From contig CALWJT010000033.1 of assembly GCA_944381075.1 (NCBI GenBank), forward strand, positions 62,001 through 126,000: a stretch of DNA of 64,000 bases, in the 5' to 3' direction. Below, one piece after another: positions 28,053 through 37,626 of this stretch. Position 1 is the first letter of the stretch; each line of letters starts with the position of its first letter. The translations under genes and the position numbers were made by a program. The notes under the pieces are model-generated. The model searched no databases. It had not been told where the DNA came from and worked only from the letters and a program-made list of their open reading frames with translations. The stretch comes from an uncultured Clostridia bacterium. Its GTDB lineage: Bacteria; Bacillota; Clostridia; Oscillospirales; CAG-272.

Positions 28053-29153
28053 ATGCCGGCAAAACCAGATGCTCCCATGAGTGCAGAGACGTTTTCCGCT
28101 GCCGTCAAGCAGGGGATCTGCGGAGCCTTTGTATTTTTCGGGGAAGAGGACTATCTAAAAACCATTTGTCGTGAAAAAGCCTTTCGAGCGGTAATGTCCG
28201 AGGGGATGGACGTTTTCAATTTTTTTCCGATCTCCTTCTCTCCCGCGTCAGGAACGCGGGAGGCCGCGATGGAAAAGCTTTTTGACGCGGTGAATGCCGT
28301 TCCGGTCATGCAGGACAAAAAGCTTGTGGTCATCACCGATCTGGCTCCCGCAGCGCTGCCCAAGGACTTGCTCGAAAATCTCTGTCAGGCGCTCGCATCC
28401 GCCGCCCGATCGGACGATACGGTCCTTATTTTAGAGTGCCGAGCGGACGAGCTTGTTGCAGACTATAAGCTCGAAGCAAGCACTGTCTATAAAAAACTCG
28501 CCGCATGCGCGAAAATGGTCCGCTTCGACCTTCTGACCCGCGGAAAGCTGATCGCGTGGGCCAAGCGATGTTTCCGAGAGGAGGCCGTCATTCTCTCCGA
28601 CGAAGCGGCAGGACTTCTCTGCGACCTGTGCGCCGGACGCATGCTGGCGCTCTCCGGCGAAATCCAAAAGCTTGTCTGTTATGCAAAATACGTGAAAGGC
28701 GGAACTCCTCCCGCGCTGGATGATAAGGACGTCAGGGAGATCGTCTGCGCTTCGGCGCCGGACGAAATCCCCTTTGCCATGCTGACGGCCGCCCAAAGCT
28801 GGCGGCTTTCTGAGATGCTGGAGGCGATGGATACCGCGCGCGAGCAGCGGGAAGAGCCGATCGTGGTGCTGGCAAAGCTTTCCCGCATCTATCTTGACAT
28901 GCTGTTTATCAAAACGGCAAGCGAAAATAGGATGCCGCCCTCGGAAATCGCAAAGGCGCTGAAAATGAAGGATTTCCGAGTCGGCAAATATTTGGCCTCG
29001 ATCGCAAAGGTCCCGATAAGCGTGATAGAAAACGCAGTCCGTCTCTCGTATGAAACAGACAAAAGACTCAAAAGCCTGCCATCCGATCCCTGGGTGCTGC
29101 TCGATAAACTTATTGTGGAAATTTATGCGCCGAAATCGCTGCGGGTCCCGTGA
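28053..29153 (+). CDS. holA: DNA polymerase III subunit delta
   Basis: Clamp-loader subunit that opens the sliding clamp ring. It has 366 residues. The N-terminal segment GAFVFFGEEDYLKTICREK matches the delta family's FxGxDxFL-type opening. It is followed by the AAA-like core and a C-terminal helical collar (LSRIYLDMLF, FRVGKYLASIAKV, SYETDKRLKS). AGGAGG is 5 bases from the ATG. The neighbour set pncC-holA-rnmV is a cotranscribed-looking housekeeping block. Confidence 0.93.
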   Translation: MPAKPDAPMSAETFSAAVKQGICGAFVFFGEEDYLKTICREKAFRAVMSEGMDVFNFFPISFSPASGTREAAMEKLFDAVNAVPVMQDKKLVVITDLAPAALPKDLLENLCQALASAARSDDTVLILECRADELVADYKLEASTVYKKLAACAKMVRFDLLTRGKLIAWAKRCFREEAVILSDEAAGLLCDLCAGRMLALSGEIQKLVCYAKYVKGGTPPALDDKDVREIVCASAPDEIPFAMLTAAQSWRLSEMLEAMDTAREQREEPIVVLAKLSRIYLDMLFIKTASENRMPPSEIAKALKMKDFRVGKYLASIAKVPISVIENAVRLSYETDKRLKSLPSDPWVLLDKLIVEIYAPKSLRVP

Positions 29154-29240
29154 CAGAAAAAGGAAGGTGCGGCCGTCCTGTGTCCCGAAGGGGTCCCCGC
29201 AAATCGGCATCTGATATGAAAAAAGGGGAATCTATCCATC

Positions 29241-29843
29241 ATGCTGGTCATTTCCAAACCGATCATCGTGGAAGGAAAATACGATAAAATCAAGCTTTCC
29301 TCCATCGTGAAGGCCAACATCATCACGACGGAGGGCTTCGGTATTTTTTCCGCACCGGAAAAAACAGCGCTCATCCGAAGGCTTGCCGAAAAGGACGGCG
29401 TTATCGTTTTGACAGACAGCGACGGCGCGGGTTTTGTTATCCGGAACCACCTGAGAAATCATATTCCGAAGGACAAGCTCATTCACCTGTATATCCCGCA
29501 GGTAAAAGGACGGGAAAAGCGAAAAATCGAGCCGTCTAAGGAGGGCTATCTCGGTGTCGAGGGCATCGAAAGAGAAACGCTCGAGGCGCTTCTCCTGCCA
29601 TATGCCGACAGGAAGGAGCCGCAGGCGAGGATGTCGCTCTCCAAATCCGATTTCTATGCCCTGGGACTTTCCGGAAAGACGGACAGCGCTGCGCTGCGCG
29701 GGAAGCTGGCAAAAGCGCTTGCCCTTCCGGAAAGCCTGTCGGCGAATGCACTGCTTGCAGCCGTCAATTTGCTGATTTCCCAAGAAGAATTCACGGCTGC
29801 GCTGGAAAAAATAAAAAATCAACGAAAAACGGAGGAGCCATAA
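29241..29843 (+). CDS. rnmV: Ribonuclease M5-like Toprim protein
   Basis: RNase M5 matures 5S rRNA in Bacillota. The 200 residues open with a Toprim domain: catalytic Glu in PIIVEGKYDKIKL, the DSDGAG acidic motif, and GFGIFSAPE between them. The C-terminal half (ALGLSGKTDSAALRGKLAKAL) matches the DUF4093/RNase M5 C-terminal region with EGIERE. Length is right for the family (about 185-200). It lies downstream of holA with a weak GGGGA site, and gtrA starts three bases after its stop. Confidence 0.87.
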   Translation: MLVISKPIIVEGKYDKIKLSSIVKANIITTEGFGIFSAPEKTALIRRLAEKDGVIVLTDSDGAGFVIRNHLRNHIPKDKLIHLYIPQVKGREKRKIEPSKEGYLGVEGIERETLEALLLPYADRKEPQARMSLSKSDFYALGLSGKTDSAALRGKLAKALALPESLSANALLAAVNLLISQEEFTAALEKIKNQRKTEEP

Positions 29844-29845
29844 AT

Positions 29846-30388
29846 TTGGAAAATTCCGAAAAAAAGCCAGAGTCGGGCGGCGCTTTTGTCCAGTTTCTGC
29901 ATAAGCTCATCAATGCCGTGCTGAATTTCCTGCACTTATCCAAATACAAAGAACAGATCATGTACCTTATCGTCGGCGGCGGGACGACGGCCATCGACTG
30001 GATCGTATTCACTCTGCTTGTTTTTCTCCTGCCGGATCTCTCCGGACTGCCGTTTTTCGAGCAGTTCCCCAATGCGATCGAATATACGGTATCATGGGTC
30101 GCCGCCGTCCTGTTCGCTTATTGGGCAAGCAAATACTTTGTCTTTGAGTCCGCAAAAAAAGAGGGCTCCATCCAGTTTTTTAAATTTGTCGCCTCCCGGC
30201 TGCTTACCCTGATCCTGTCCCTTGCCGGTGATTTTGTCCTGACGGGGCTTCTCAAAATGAACGAATTTCTCGCGAAGCTGATCATTTCCGTTCTGGTCGT
30301 GATCATCAATTATATTACAAGCAAGCTTTTTGTTTTCAATAAAAAGCTGGAAGAGGAAGAGACACATGACGGCACGAGACATCCATGA
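29846..30388 (+). CDS. GtrA family membrane protein
   Basis: Protein of 180 residues with four hydrophobic helices in the GtrA fold: MYLIVGGGTTAIDWIVF, VSWVAAVLFAYWASKYFVF, LILSLAGDFVLTGLL and LIISVLVVIINYITSKLFVF. GtrA proteins are thought to flip lipid-linked sugars or act with glycosyltransferases; no glycosyltransferase is adjacent. Translation starts at TTG, GGAGGA being 9 bases upstream. The 3' end overlaps mrnC by 23 bases. Confidence 0.88.
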   Translation: MENSEKKPESGGAFVQFLHKLINAVLNFLHLSKYKEQIMYLIVGGGTTAIDWIVFTLLVFLLPDLSGLPFFEQFPNAIEYTVSWVAAVLFAYWASKYFVFESAKKEGSIQFFKFVASRLLTLILSLAGDFVLTGLLKMNEFLAKLIISVLVVIINYITSKLFVFNKKLEEEETHDGTRHP

Positions 30389-30788
30389 TTACAATGGGGC
30401 AATGCTCGCCTATATCGGGGATGCCGTCATCGAGCTTCTCATCCGGGAAGCCTTGACCCTCACCGGCCTATCCAATACCGGGAAGCTCTCGGCAGCGGCT
30501 CAGAAGCTGGTCTGCGCCAAGGCGCAAAGCGAGATCGCCGAGCGGCTGCAGGATATGCTCACGCCGGAGGAAGAGGCTGCCTACCGGCTCGGACGCAACC
30601 ATCATACCTCAGGAAAGCCCAAAAGCGCGACAGCGGCAGAATATAGCCGGGCTACCGGGCTGGAAGCTGTATTCGGATATCTGTATATGACCGGAAACAA
30701 AGACCGGATCCGCACCTTGTTCGCGGCGGCATACGAGCCTCTTTTAAAAAAGCTGGAAGTTTTGGAAGGAAATAATTGGATTCCGTAA
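30366..30788 (+). CDS. mrnC: Mini-ribonuclease 3
   Basis: RNase III-fold enzyme without a dsRNA-binding domain that trims 23S rRNA precursors. The 140 residues include the YIGDAVIELLIRE catalytic motif with the conserved Asp, then RLGRNHHTSGKPKSATAAEYSRATGLEAVFGYLYM. This is the typical Mini-III signature ending in the second catalytic acidic cluster. The ATG at 30366 lies inside the end of gtrA in another frame. Rnase M5 and Mini-III being two genes apart makes this a small rRNA-maturation cluster. Confidence 0.93.
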   Translation: MTARDIHDYNGAMLAYIGDAVIELLIREALTLTGLSNTGKLSAAAQKLVCAKAQSEIAERLQDMLTPEEEAAYRLGRNHHTSGKPKSATAAEYSRATGLEAVFGYLYMTGNKDRIRTLFAAAYEPLLKKLEVLEGNNWIP

Positions 30789-30865
30789 AAATCCGAATCT
30801 GTTAAAAAATTTACAAATTTATCACATTCTCGCTATTTTCATGTACTTTATATTTCAAAAGGATA

Positions 30866-30895
30866 TTGACATATAACTCAAATCTGTGTTAGAAT
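30866..30895 (+). promoter_or_regulatory. Promoter of the 113-residue HTH gene
   Basis: TTGACA (30866-30871), 18-base spacer, TAGAAT (30890-30895) with TG one base upstream of the -10. AT-rich DNA surrounds it. Confidence 0.8.
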
Positions 30896-30936
30896 AAAAG
30901 AGGAAAATATATAATTTTACGTTAGGAGACAGAAAA

Positions 30937-31278
30937 ATGAAGTACGACGCAAATATGGTGATTCCAACCAAAGAAGAAATCAAGCAGTACAAAGAGACGC
31001 TTGCCGATAATCTCGTCGCTCTGCGCAAGATGCTTTATCTTTCTCAGACGGAGTTCGGCAACAGGACCGGAATCTCCCGCATTCGTCTTTCGATGATCGA
31101 ATGCGGCAAATATGAGATGACATGGTCCCAATTTACCTCGATCCTTTTTGTTTTCTTCATGAACCGAAGCACAAAGCAGATCATTTTCAGAAAAAAGCTC
31201 TTCCCTGATAAGCTTTTCGCTTATTTGCAGTGCAAGCATGTGGACGAGGACTTAGACGGATTTTATAAAGTCATCTGA
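30937..31278 (+). CDS. HTH transcriptional regulator
   Basis: Protein of 113 residues with a central Cro/C1-like helix-turn-helix (LADNLVALRKMLYLSQTEFGNRTGISRIRLSMIECGKYEMTW). A hydrophobic-then-basic C-terminal part (FMNRSTKQIIFRKKLFPDKLF) may mediate dimerisation. GGAGA is upstream of the ATG. It has its own near-consensus promoter and a strong terminator, so it is a stand-alone regulator. Targets are unknown. The reading frame has more AT-rich codons than the flanking genes. Confidence 0.8.
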   Translation: MKYDANMVIPTKEEIKQYKETLADNLVALRKMLYLSQTEFGNRTGISRIRLSMIECGKYEMTWSQFTSILFVFFMNRSTKQIIFRKKLFPDKLFAYLQCKHVDEDLDGFYKVI

Positions 31279-31298
31279 TCTGTGGTCCTTACATAAGG

Positions 31299-31335
31299 AA
31301 AAAGAGGCTGTTTGAGATACAAACAGCCTCTTTTT
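31299..31335. terminator. Bidirectional intrinsic terminator
   Basis: A 16-base-pair perfect stem (31299-31314 with 31320-31335) and a five-base loop, with A and T tracts at the base. It serves the HTH gene on the plus strand and the DUF896 gene on the minus strand. Confidence 0.92.
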
Positions 31336-31344
31336 CTCTTTCGA

Positions 31345-31548
31345 TCATTCCCGATTCCGTTTTAATTTCCGAATATCGCCCTCCGGCGTTTCCACATAGG
31401 TATTTTCGAGCTGTGCTGTAAAATTTTTGCGGAAGGCCGCGCGGAATTCGTCCCGCAGCCGCTGCTGCTCTTTCTTTTCTTCGTCCGTCAGCCCCTCCGT
31501 CTTCGCTTTTCTCGCAAGCGCGTTCAGTCTGTCTGTCCTCTCGCTCAA
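31345..31548 (-). CDS. DUF896 (UPF0291, YnzC-like) protein
   Basis: Small helical protein of 67 residues. The family motif is clear: LNALARKAKTEGLTDEEKKEQQRLRDEFRAAFRKNFTAQLENTYV. DUF896 proteins are two- to three-helix cytoplasmic proteins of unknown function, some under LexA control in Bacillus. The start is TTG at 31548 with GGAG six bases upstream. Longer upstream frames on this strand have no ribosome binding site and no family similarity. Confidence 0.88.
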   Translation of the reverse strand: MSERTDRLNALARKAKTEGLTDEEKKEQQRLRDEFRAAFRKNFTAQLENTYVETPEGDIRKLKRNRE

Positions 31549-31752
31549 AGCATTCTCCTTTCCGGCATTGCGCCAAAATCCGCATTTTTTCATATTTCTT
31601 GATTTTATTGCCGTTCCTCCATATAATAAGGAAGAGAACACAAGTGCCGCGGTCCTTCGCCGGCCGTCAAAAGACAGATTTCCAAGCCATATCCGCAAGG
31701 CTCCCTGTCCTTCTTTATTTTAACATATTTCAAACAAAAAAGGAAGATATCC

Positions 31753-33492
31753 ATGGATATTATCATGTATAAAAAGGCTTTGGACTATGTTTCCAAACTA
31801 TATGGGAACAGAGAATCCCTGCACCCCATCCCGCCAAAATGCAGGAAACCCGCCTGTTCTGCTCCTTCTCCTGTCCGCTATCCGTTTGAAAGAGCCTCTG
31901 CTGAGGAGGTCGGCATCCGAACAGAAACCGTCATGGCATTTTTAAACGAGCTATCAGAAATGCCGGAGCTTCGTCCGCATTCTCTTATGATAGCCAAAGA
32001 CGATAAAATCATCTGCGAATGTGAATTTTATCCGTATCGCGCCGATATCTGGCATGTCGGTCATTCTCTATGCAAAAGCATCACCGGACTCGCCGTAGGA
32101 CTTCTCATCGACGACGGACTTTTGTCCCTCGATGACAAAATCACGGAGCTGTTTGCAAAACGCGCATTCAGCATCGATTTTGTAAGGCAAAAGGATATCA
32201 CCATCCGGCATTTGCTTACCATGAGCGCCGGCGTCGCTTTCAACGAGCTTGGAAGCGTCACCTATGAGGACTGGGCGGAAGGATTTTTCAGCGCCGGTGT
32301 AAAATTTGAACCCGGCACGCAGTTCATGTACAACAGCATGAATTCCTACATGCTGTCGGCCGCCATCCGTGAGGTGACGGGACGGGATATGTTCGAGCTT
32401 TTATCAGAGCGCCTTTTTGCTCCCATGGGGATCTCCGATATTTTTTGGGAGACCTGTCCCCGCGGCATTACCAAAGGCGGCTGGGGCCTCTACGCGAAAA
32501 TAGAGGACCTGATGAAATTCGGCAAATTGTTTTTGGACGGCGGCGTTTGGAGGGGAAAAAGACTCATTTCAAAAGAATGGCTCGCAGCTTCCACGGCAAA
32601 GCAGATCGAATCCTCTCCCGCCATGAACGATTATGGCTACGGCTACCACATCTGGCGCAGTATCCGGAACGGCTCCTATCAGTTCAACGGAATGCTCGGT
32701 CAAAATCTTCTGATATTTCCCGACCTCCATATGATAATCGCAACCTATTGCGGGAATGCAGAATTTTTCCCAAAATCAAAGCTGGTCTCCCTGATCGGCA
32801 AGTATTTCGGATCCGGATTCTGTGCGGAGCCCTCTCTCAAGCCGTCACGCAGAGCCGCCTCCCAGCTATCATCTGTATGCAGAAAATTCGGTCTGCCGCA
32901 GGTCCTCGGGCACGCGGAAAAGAATGCGGGACTTGGCGCATTGTCCCGCATCATCGGGAAGCGATATGAAATCGACGCAAAAGGGACCTCCCTTTCTCCG
33001 GTCGTGCTCAGCGTCATGCAGAACTGCTTCACAGACGGCATTCAAAGCATTTCCTTCCAGGCCAGCGGCGATACCGTCACGGCATTTTTTGAAAAACGGG
33101 AAGGCCGCATCCCCGTCCCGTTCGCTGTTGACGGAAGCGCGACCTATTTTACGTTTTCCGAAGGCGGCGAAACCTTTTCCGCCGCCGCCATGGGGAAAAT
33201 GACAAAAAACGAGGACGACGTTCCGGTATTCAAGCTTTCCCTTTACTTTTTGGAAATGACAAGCGTTCGGCATATCAAGATCTTTTTCCACCACGCAAAA
33301 ATCATCGTGCGTTTTTCCGAAGAACCGGATGCCGAGGAGCTGTCCGCCGGTTTTCGTCCTCTGCTTGAAGAATTTCTCGCCAAAAACAAAGCCCTGAAGG
33401 CCATCGCTTCCAAAGCGGACGGCGGACTTCTCGCCTACAATATGGAAAAGCTCTTTTCACCGGAATACACGGCCGTCGAGACCTCCCTATAA
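31753..33492 (+). CDS. Serine hydrolase, beta-lactamase family (class C-like)
   Basis: Protein of 579 residues. Residues about 45-370 form the penicillin-binding/beta-lactamase fold: nucleophile motif SLCK at 105-108, a second motif around YNSMNSYML, and the conserved NGMLGQNLLIFPDLHMIIATYCG region. No signal peptide is visible, so it is likely cytoplasmic, and an esterase or peptidase role is more plausible than antibiotic resistance. About 200 C-terminal residues form an extra domain that I do not recognise. AGGAAG lies before the ATG. Confidence 0.87.
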   Translation: MDIIMYKKALDYVSKLYGNRESLHPIPPKCRKPACSAPSPVRYPFERASAEEVGIRTETVMAFLNELSEMPELRPHSLMIAKDDKIICECEFYPYRADIWHVGHSLCKSITGLAVGLLIDDGLLSLDDKITELFAKRAFSIDFVRQKDITIRHLLTMSAGVAFNELGSVTYEDWAEGFFSAGVKFEPGTQFMYNSMNSYMLSAAIREVTGRDMFELLSERLFAPMGISDIFWETCPRGITKGGWGLYAKIEDLMKFGKLFLDGGVWRGKRLISKEWLAASTAKQIESSPAMNDYGYGYHIWRSIRNGSYQFNGMLGQNLLIFPDLHMIIATYCGNAEFFPKSKLVSLIGKYFGSGFCAEPSLKPSRRAASQLSSVCRKFGLPQVLGHAEKNAGLGALSRIIGKRYEIDAKGTSLSPVVLSVMQNCFTDGIQSISFQASGDTVTAFFEKREGRIPVPFAVDGSATYFTFSEGGETFSAAAMGKMTKNEDDVPVFKLSLYFLEMTSVRHIKIFFHHAKIIVRFSEEPDAEELSAGFRPLLEEFLAKNKALKAIASKADGGLLAYNMEKLFSPEYTAVETSL

Positions 33493-33888
33493 AGGGCAGG
33501 AGAATGTGCGCTCCAGCCTTCGGGACAAAGTCCGGATTTCCATGAGCCTGCGACCGGATCTGCAGGCAGAGCCTTGGATCATCCTTGACGACCTGAATCG
33601 TTCTTTTGTGATTGGAAATATCTTCGGTCGTATTGCTCCTTATAAACAAAGCAAATCATGGCCCTTCTCTTTTGGATCGGCCAATCGGAAATCCTTAATT
33701 TCTTTCTTTACAGCGCTCTGCATTTTTTACCGTCGGGAGTTTGGTTCGAAAACCGATGCCGGCATCCGGCGGACAGCGCCTTTGGGTGCAAAAACTGCGC
33801 CGGATATGTCGGCCGGCGCGGGGAAGCCGCCGGCAGAAAGCAGCGGACGCGCGCCGTGCCGGGCGAAATCCCGCACTGTGAAAATATA
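33493..33888. other. Intergenic region without recognisable gene
   Basis: About 395 bases between the serine hydrolase and the purine-operon terminator. Short open frames exist on both strands, but none has a convincing ribosome binding site, codon pattern or family match. The distal half is GC-rich with GCCGGC/GCCGCC runs. Confidence 0.5.
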
Positions 33889-33921
33889 AAAAAGGAGTCC
33901 TGCCATGGCAGGACTCCTTTT
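33889..33921. terminator. Terminator of the purine operon
   Basis: A 16-base inverted repeat (33889-33904 with 33906-33921) with an A tract on one arm and a T tract on the other. It lies two bases beyond the purL stop codon on the minus strand. Confidence 0.9.
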
Positions 33922-33922
33922 T

Positions 33923-36900
33923 TTATGAGCGAAAATATTTGACTGCCGCACGGAACATTCCGATTTCGAAATCGCCCGGAACATTCCGATAAAGTCCGGA
34001 GCCGACCCGTTCGGAATGGCCCATTTTGCCGAAGACTCGTCCGTCCGGAGAGGTAATGCCCTCCACAGCAAAAGCGGAACCGTTGGGATTATAGCGGATG
34101 TCATAGGTCGGATTCCCGTCCATATCCACATACTGCGTCGCGATCTGTCCGCGCTCGGCAAGCGCGCGCACCGCGGCGTCAGAAGCAAGGAAGCGTCCTT
34201 CTCCATGGGAAATCGGGACCGTTATGATGTCCCCTACCCTCACCTCGGACAGCCATGGGGAAAGATTGGAGCATATCCTTGTCCGGACAAGCCTCGACTG
34301 GTGCCGCCCGATGACGTTATACGTCAGCGTCGGCGCCGTCTCGTCGGCATCGATGATTTTCCCGTATGGGACAAGTCCAAGCTTAATGAGCGCCTGAAAT
34401 CCGTTGCAGATGCCTGCCATCAGTCCCGCACGGCGGTCAAGAAGCTCGCCTGTCGCCTCCCGCACGCCGGCATTGCGGAAAAATGCGGTGATGAACTTGC
34501 CGGAGCCGTCCGGCTCATCTCCGCCGGAGAAGCCGCCAGGAATGAAAATGATCTCGGACTCCGCGATCTTCTTCGCGAACCGTTCGGCACTGCGGGAGAT
34601 TCCCGCTGCCGTCAGATTGTTGACGACGAAGATTTCGGGCTCCGCGCCGGCGTCGGAAAACGCCTTGGCGCTGTCGTATTCGCAGTTGGTTCCCGGGAAA
34701 ACCGGAATGAGGACCCTTGGCCTTGCCGTCCGAACGGCAGGCGCCGCAGGGCTGCCGCCTTCATAGGAGAACGCCGGGATTTTCCCGTCCCGCTGCGGGA
34801 TATTGCAGGGATAGACCGGCTCCAAAACCGCCTCGTACGCGCCGAGCAGCGAGCTCAAGGCGAGATTGCCGCCGTGATAGGAGATCACACGCTCGGGAAT
34901 CGTCTCCCCAAGCGGGATGCCGATCTCCGCCGGCTCGGCAAGCTCTAAAATAAGAGAACCGTAGTGATAGCCGAACAGGTCCCTCATGGAAAGCGCCTCA
35001 TCGTACCGGAAGCCGATCCCGTTGCCGAAGCACATCTTCATGACTGCCTCCGCAACGCCGCCCATTGTCGGCGTATAAGCGGCCAAGACCTTTCCTTCTC
35101 TCATCAGGGACGTTGCCCTGTCATATATCCGTACAAGAGATTCTGCCGTCGGAAGTCCGTTTTTGGCATACTCCGGACGCAGCCATACCGCATGGTGTCC
35201 CGCCGCCTTCCATTCGCCGGACAGGATATGCGCCGCCTTCTCCGTCGTAACGGCAAAGGAAACGAGCGTCGGCGGGACGTCGATATTCTCAAAGGAGCCG
35301 CTCATGGAGTCCTTGCCGCCGATGGCCGCGATGCCAAGATCCATTTGCGCCTTGAACGCGCCGAGCAGCGCCGCTGCCGGCTTTCCCCAGCGGTGCGCGT
35401 CATGCCCCGGTTTTTCAAAATATTCCTGGAACGTCAGATAAATGTCACGAAATTCCGCGCCGGACGCGATCAGCTTGGAAACGGATTCCACAACGGCAAG
35501 ATATGCTCCATGATACGGACTTTTTTCCGAAATCATCGGATTATAGCCCCACGCCATGACGGAACAGTCGTCCGTATGCCCTTTTTCCACAGGGAGCTTG
35601 TGCGCCATCGCCTGGATCGGCGTCAGCTGATATTTGCCGCCGAACGGCATGAGCACGGTTCCGGCGCCGATGGTCGAATCAAAACGCTCGGAAAGGCCCC
35701 GCCTTGAGCAGAGGTTGAGATCGCGCGCAAGCTTTCCGTATTCCGCGGCGAAATCTGTCCCGATCTCTTTTTCAAAGGCAAGAGGCGCAGCGGTCACGAT
35801 CTCGATGTGCTTTTCCGCGCCGTTGGAGTTCAAAAAGGCGCGGGAAAGATCGACGATATCCGTTCCCCTCCAACGCATGACAAGCCGCGGCTCCGCTGTT
35901 ACCCTTGCCACAACGGTTGCCTCTAAATTCTCTGCGTCGGCAAGCGCCTGAAAATGCGCCGCATCCTCAGCAGAAACGACGACCGCCATACGCTCCTGCG
36001 ATTCGCTGATGGCAAGCTCCGTGCCGTCAAGACCCTCATATTTCTTCGGCACGGCGTCGAGATCGATGAAAAGCCCGTCCGCAAGCTCGCCGATGGCGAC
36101 CGATACGCCCCCAGCGCCGAAGTCGTTGCACCGCTTGATGAGCCGGCTCGCCTCGGGATTGCGGAACAGACGCTGGAGCTTGCGCTCCTCCGGCGCATTT
36201 CCCTTCTGCACCTCCGCACCGCAACTCTCAAGAGATGAAAGATTATGAGATTTGGAAGAACCGGTAGCGCCGCCGCAGCCGTCGCGCCCCGTCCTTCCGC
36301 CGAGCAGGATCACGACGTCGCCCGGCGCCGGACATTCGCGCCTGACGTTTTCTGCCGGCGCCGCGCCAAGCACCGCTCCGATCTCCATGTGCTTTGCGAC
36401 GTATCCGGGATGATAGATCTCGTCGACCTGTCCCGTCGCAAGCCCGATCTGGTTCCCATAGGAGGAGTAACCGGCCGCAGCCGTCGTCACGATCTTTCTT
36501 TGCGGCAGCTTTCCTGGGATCGTCTGCGACACCGGAACAGTCGGGTTGGACGCGCCCGTCACCCGCATCGCCGCATAGACGTAGGAGCGGCCGGACAGCG
36601 GGTCGCGGATGGCGCCGCCGATGCAGGTGGCGGCCCCTCCGAACGGTTCGATCTCCGTCGGATGGTTGTGCGTCTCATTTTTGAAAAGCAGAAGCCACGG
36701 CTCTGTTTTCCCGTCGATTTCCACGTCGATCTTCACGGTGCAGGCATTGATCTCGTCGGATTCGTCGAGCTTTTCAAGCTTTCCTGCCTTTTTCAGCGCC
36801 TTTGCCGCAAGTGTCGCGATATCCATTAGACAAATAGGCTTGGTCCTGCCAAGCGCCTCTCTTGTTTTCCGGTATTCCTCATAAGCGGCGGCAAGCTCCG

Positions 36901-37615
36901 CGTCCGCAAAGCTTATCTTGTCGATGGTCGTGAGAAACGTGGTATGGCGGCAGTGGTCGGACCAATACGTATCGATCATCTTGATTTCCGTAATGGTAGG
37001 ATCTCTGCCCTCTTCTCTGAAATAATCCCGGCAGAACCGGATGTCTCCTTCATCCATCGCGAGCCCGCGCTCGCGGATGAAAGCGGCGAGCCCCTCCTCG
37101 TCGAGTCCGGTAAAGCCCTCTAAAATCTCGACATCGGACGGAACAGCCACATCCGGCGTCAGCGTTTTCGGAAGCGCAAGGGAGGCCTCGCGGCATTCCA
37201 CAGGATTGATGACATACTTTTTGACGCGATCGATATCCGCCGCCGTGAGCGTCCCGTAGAGAAGATAGACCTTTGCCGTCCGGACGGCGGGGCGCTCGCC
37301 CTCCGAAAGGATCTGGATGCACTGCGCCGCAGAATCCGCGCGCTGGTCGAACTGCCCCGGCAAATATTCCACCGCGAAGACCGCAGCGTCCCCGGAATCG
37401 ATCTCATCCCGCACGATATCGAGCTGCGGCTCTGCAAAAACCGTCCTCTTGCAGGCTTCAAACAGGGCGGCATCGATGTTTTCCACATCGTATCGGTTCA
37501 ATATCCGAAGCCCTGTCAGGTTCTCCATATCGAGAAGCCCCGTAAGGTCGGCGAGCAGAGAGGACGCCTCGTGCGCGAGCTGCGGCTTTTTTTCCACATA
37601 AACTCTATATACCAT
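33923..37615 (-). CDS. purL: Phosphoribosylformylglycinamidine synthase, single-chain PurL
   Basis: ATP- and glutamine-dependent conversion of FGAR to FGAM. At 1230 residues it is the long form with a fused glutaminase. An N-terminal PurS-like part is followed by two AIRS-like halves (DTYWSDHCRHTTFLT, NETHNHPTEIEPFGGAATCIGG, GAGTVLMPFGGKYQLTP, GGKDSMSG). The C-terminal class I glutaminase has nucleophile Cys in MAGICNGFQAL and the His-Glu pair in ISHGEGRF. It is the last gene of the purine operon, 11 bases after purD. AAGGAG precedes the ATG. Confidence 0.98.
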   Translation of the reverse strand: MVYRVYVEKKPQLAHEASSLLADLTGLLDMENLTGLRILNRYDVENIDAALFEACKRTVFAEPQLDIVRDEIDSGDAAVFAVEYLPGQFDQRADSAAQCIQILSEGERPAVRTAKVYLLYGTLTAADIDRVKKYVINPVECREASLALPKTLTPDVAVPSDVEILEGFTGLDEEGLAAFIRERGLAMDEGDIRFCRDYFREEGRDPTITEIKMIDTYWSDHCRHTTFLTTIDKISFADAELAAAYEEYRKTREALGRTKPICLMDIATLAAKALKKAGKLEKLDESDEINACTVKIDVEIDGKTEPWLLLFKNETHNHPTEIEPFGGAATCIGGAIRDPLSGRSYVYAAMRVTGASNPTVPVSQTIPGKLPQRKIVTTAAAGYSSYGNQIGLATGQVDEIYHPGYVAKHMEIGAVLGAAPAENVRRECPAPGDVVILLGGRTGRDGCGGATGSSKSHNLSSLESCGAEVQKGNAPEERKLQRLFRNPEASRLIKRCNDFGAGGVSVAIGELADGLFIDLDAVPKKYEGLDGTELAISESQERMAVVVSAEDAAHFQALADAENLEATVVARVTAEPRLVMRWRGTDIVDLSRAFLNSNGAEKHIEIVTAAPLAFEKEIGTDFAAEYGKLARDLNLCSRRGLSERFDSTIGAGTVLMPFGGKYQLTPIQAMAHKLPVEKGHTDDCSVMAWGYNPMISEKSPYHGAYLAVVESVSKLIASGAEFRDIYLTFQEYFEKPGHDAHRWGKPAAALLGAFKAQMDLGIAAIGGKDSMSGSFENIDVPPTLVSFAVTTEKAAHILSGEWKAAGHHAVWLRPEYAKNGLPTAESLVRIYDRATSLMREGKVLAAYTPTMGGVAEAVMKMCFGNGIGFRYDEALSMRDLFGYHYGSLILELAEPAEIGIPLGETIPERVISYHGGNLALSSLLGAYEAVLEPVYPCNIPQRDGKIPAFSYEGGSPAAPAVRTARPRVLIPVFPGTNCEYDSAKAFSDAGAEPEIFVVNNLTAAGISRSAERFAKKIAESEIIFIPGGFSGGDEPDGSGKFITAFFRNAGVREATGELLDRRAGLMAGICNGFQALIKLGLVPYGKIIDADETAPTLTYNVIGRHQSRLVRTRICSNLSPWLSEVRVGDIITVPISHGEGRFLASDAAVRALAERGQIATQYVDMDGNPTYDIRYNPNGSAFAVEGITSPDGRVFGKMGHSERVGSGLYRNVPGDFEIGMFRAAVKYFRS

Positions 37616-37626
37616 GGTTTTTCTCC

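Noticed and set aside
33506..33889. 127-codon open frame between the serine hydrolase and the purine operon
   Set aside because: No credible start, low-complexity Ser/Arg/Ala content and no homologue recognised.
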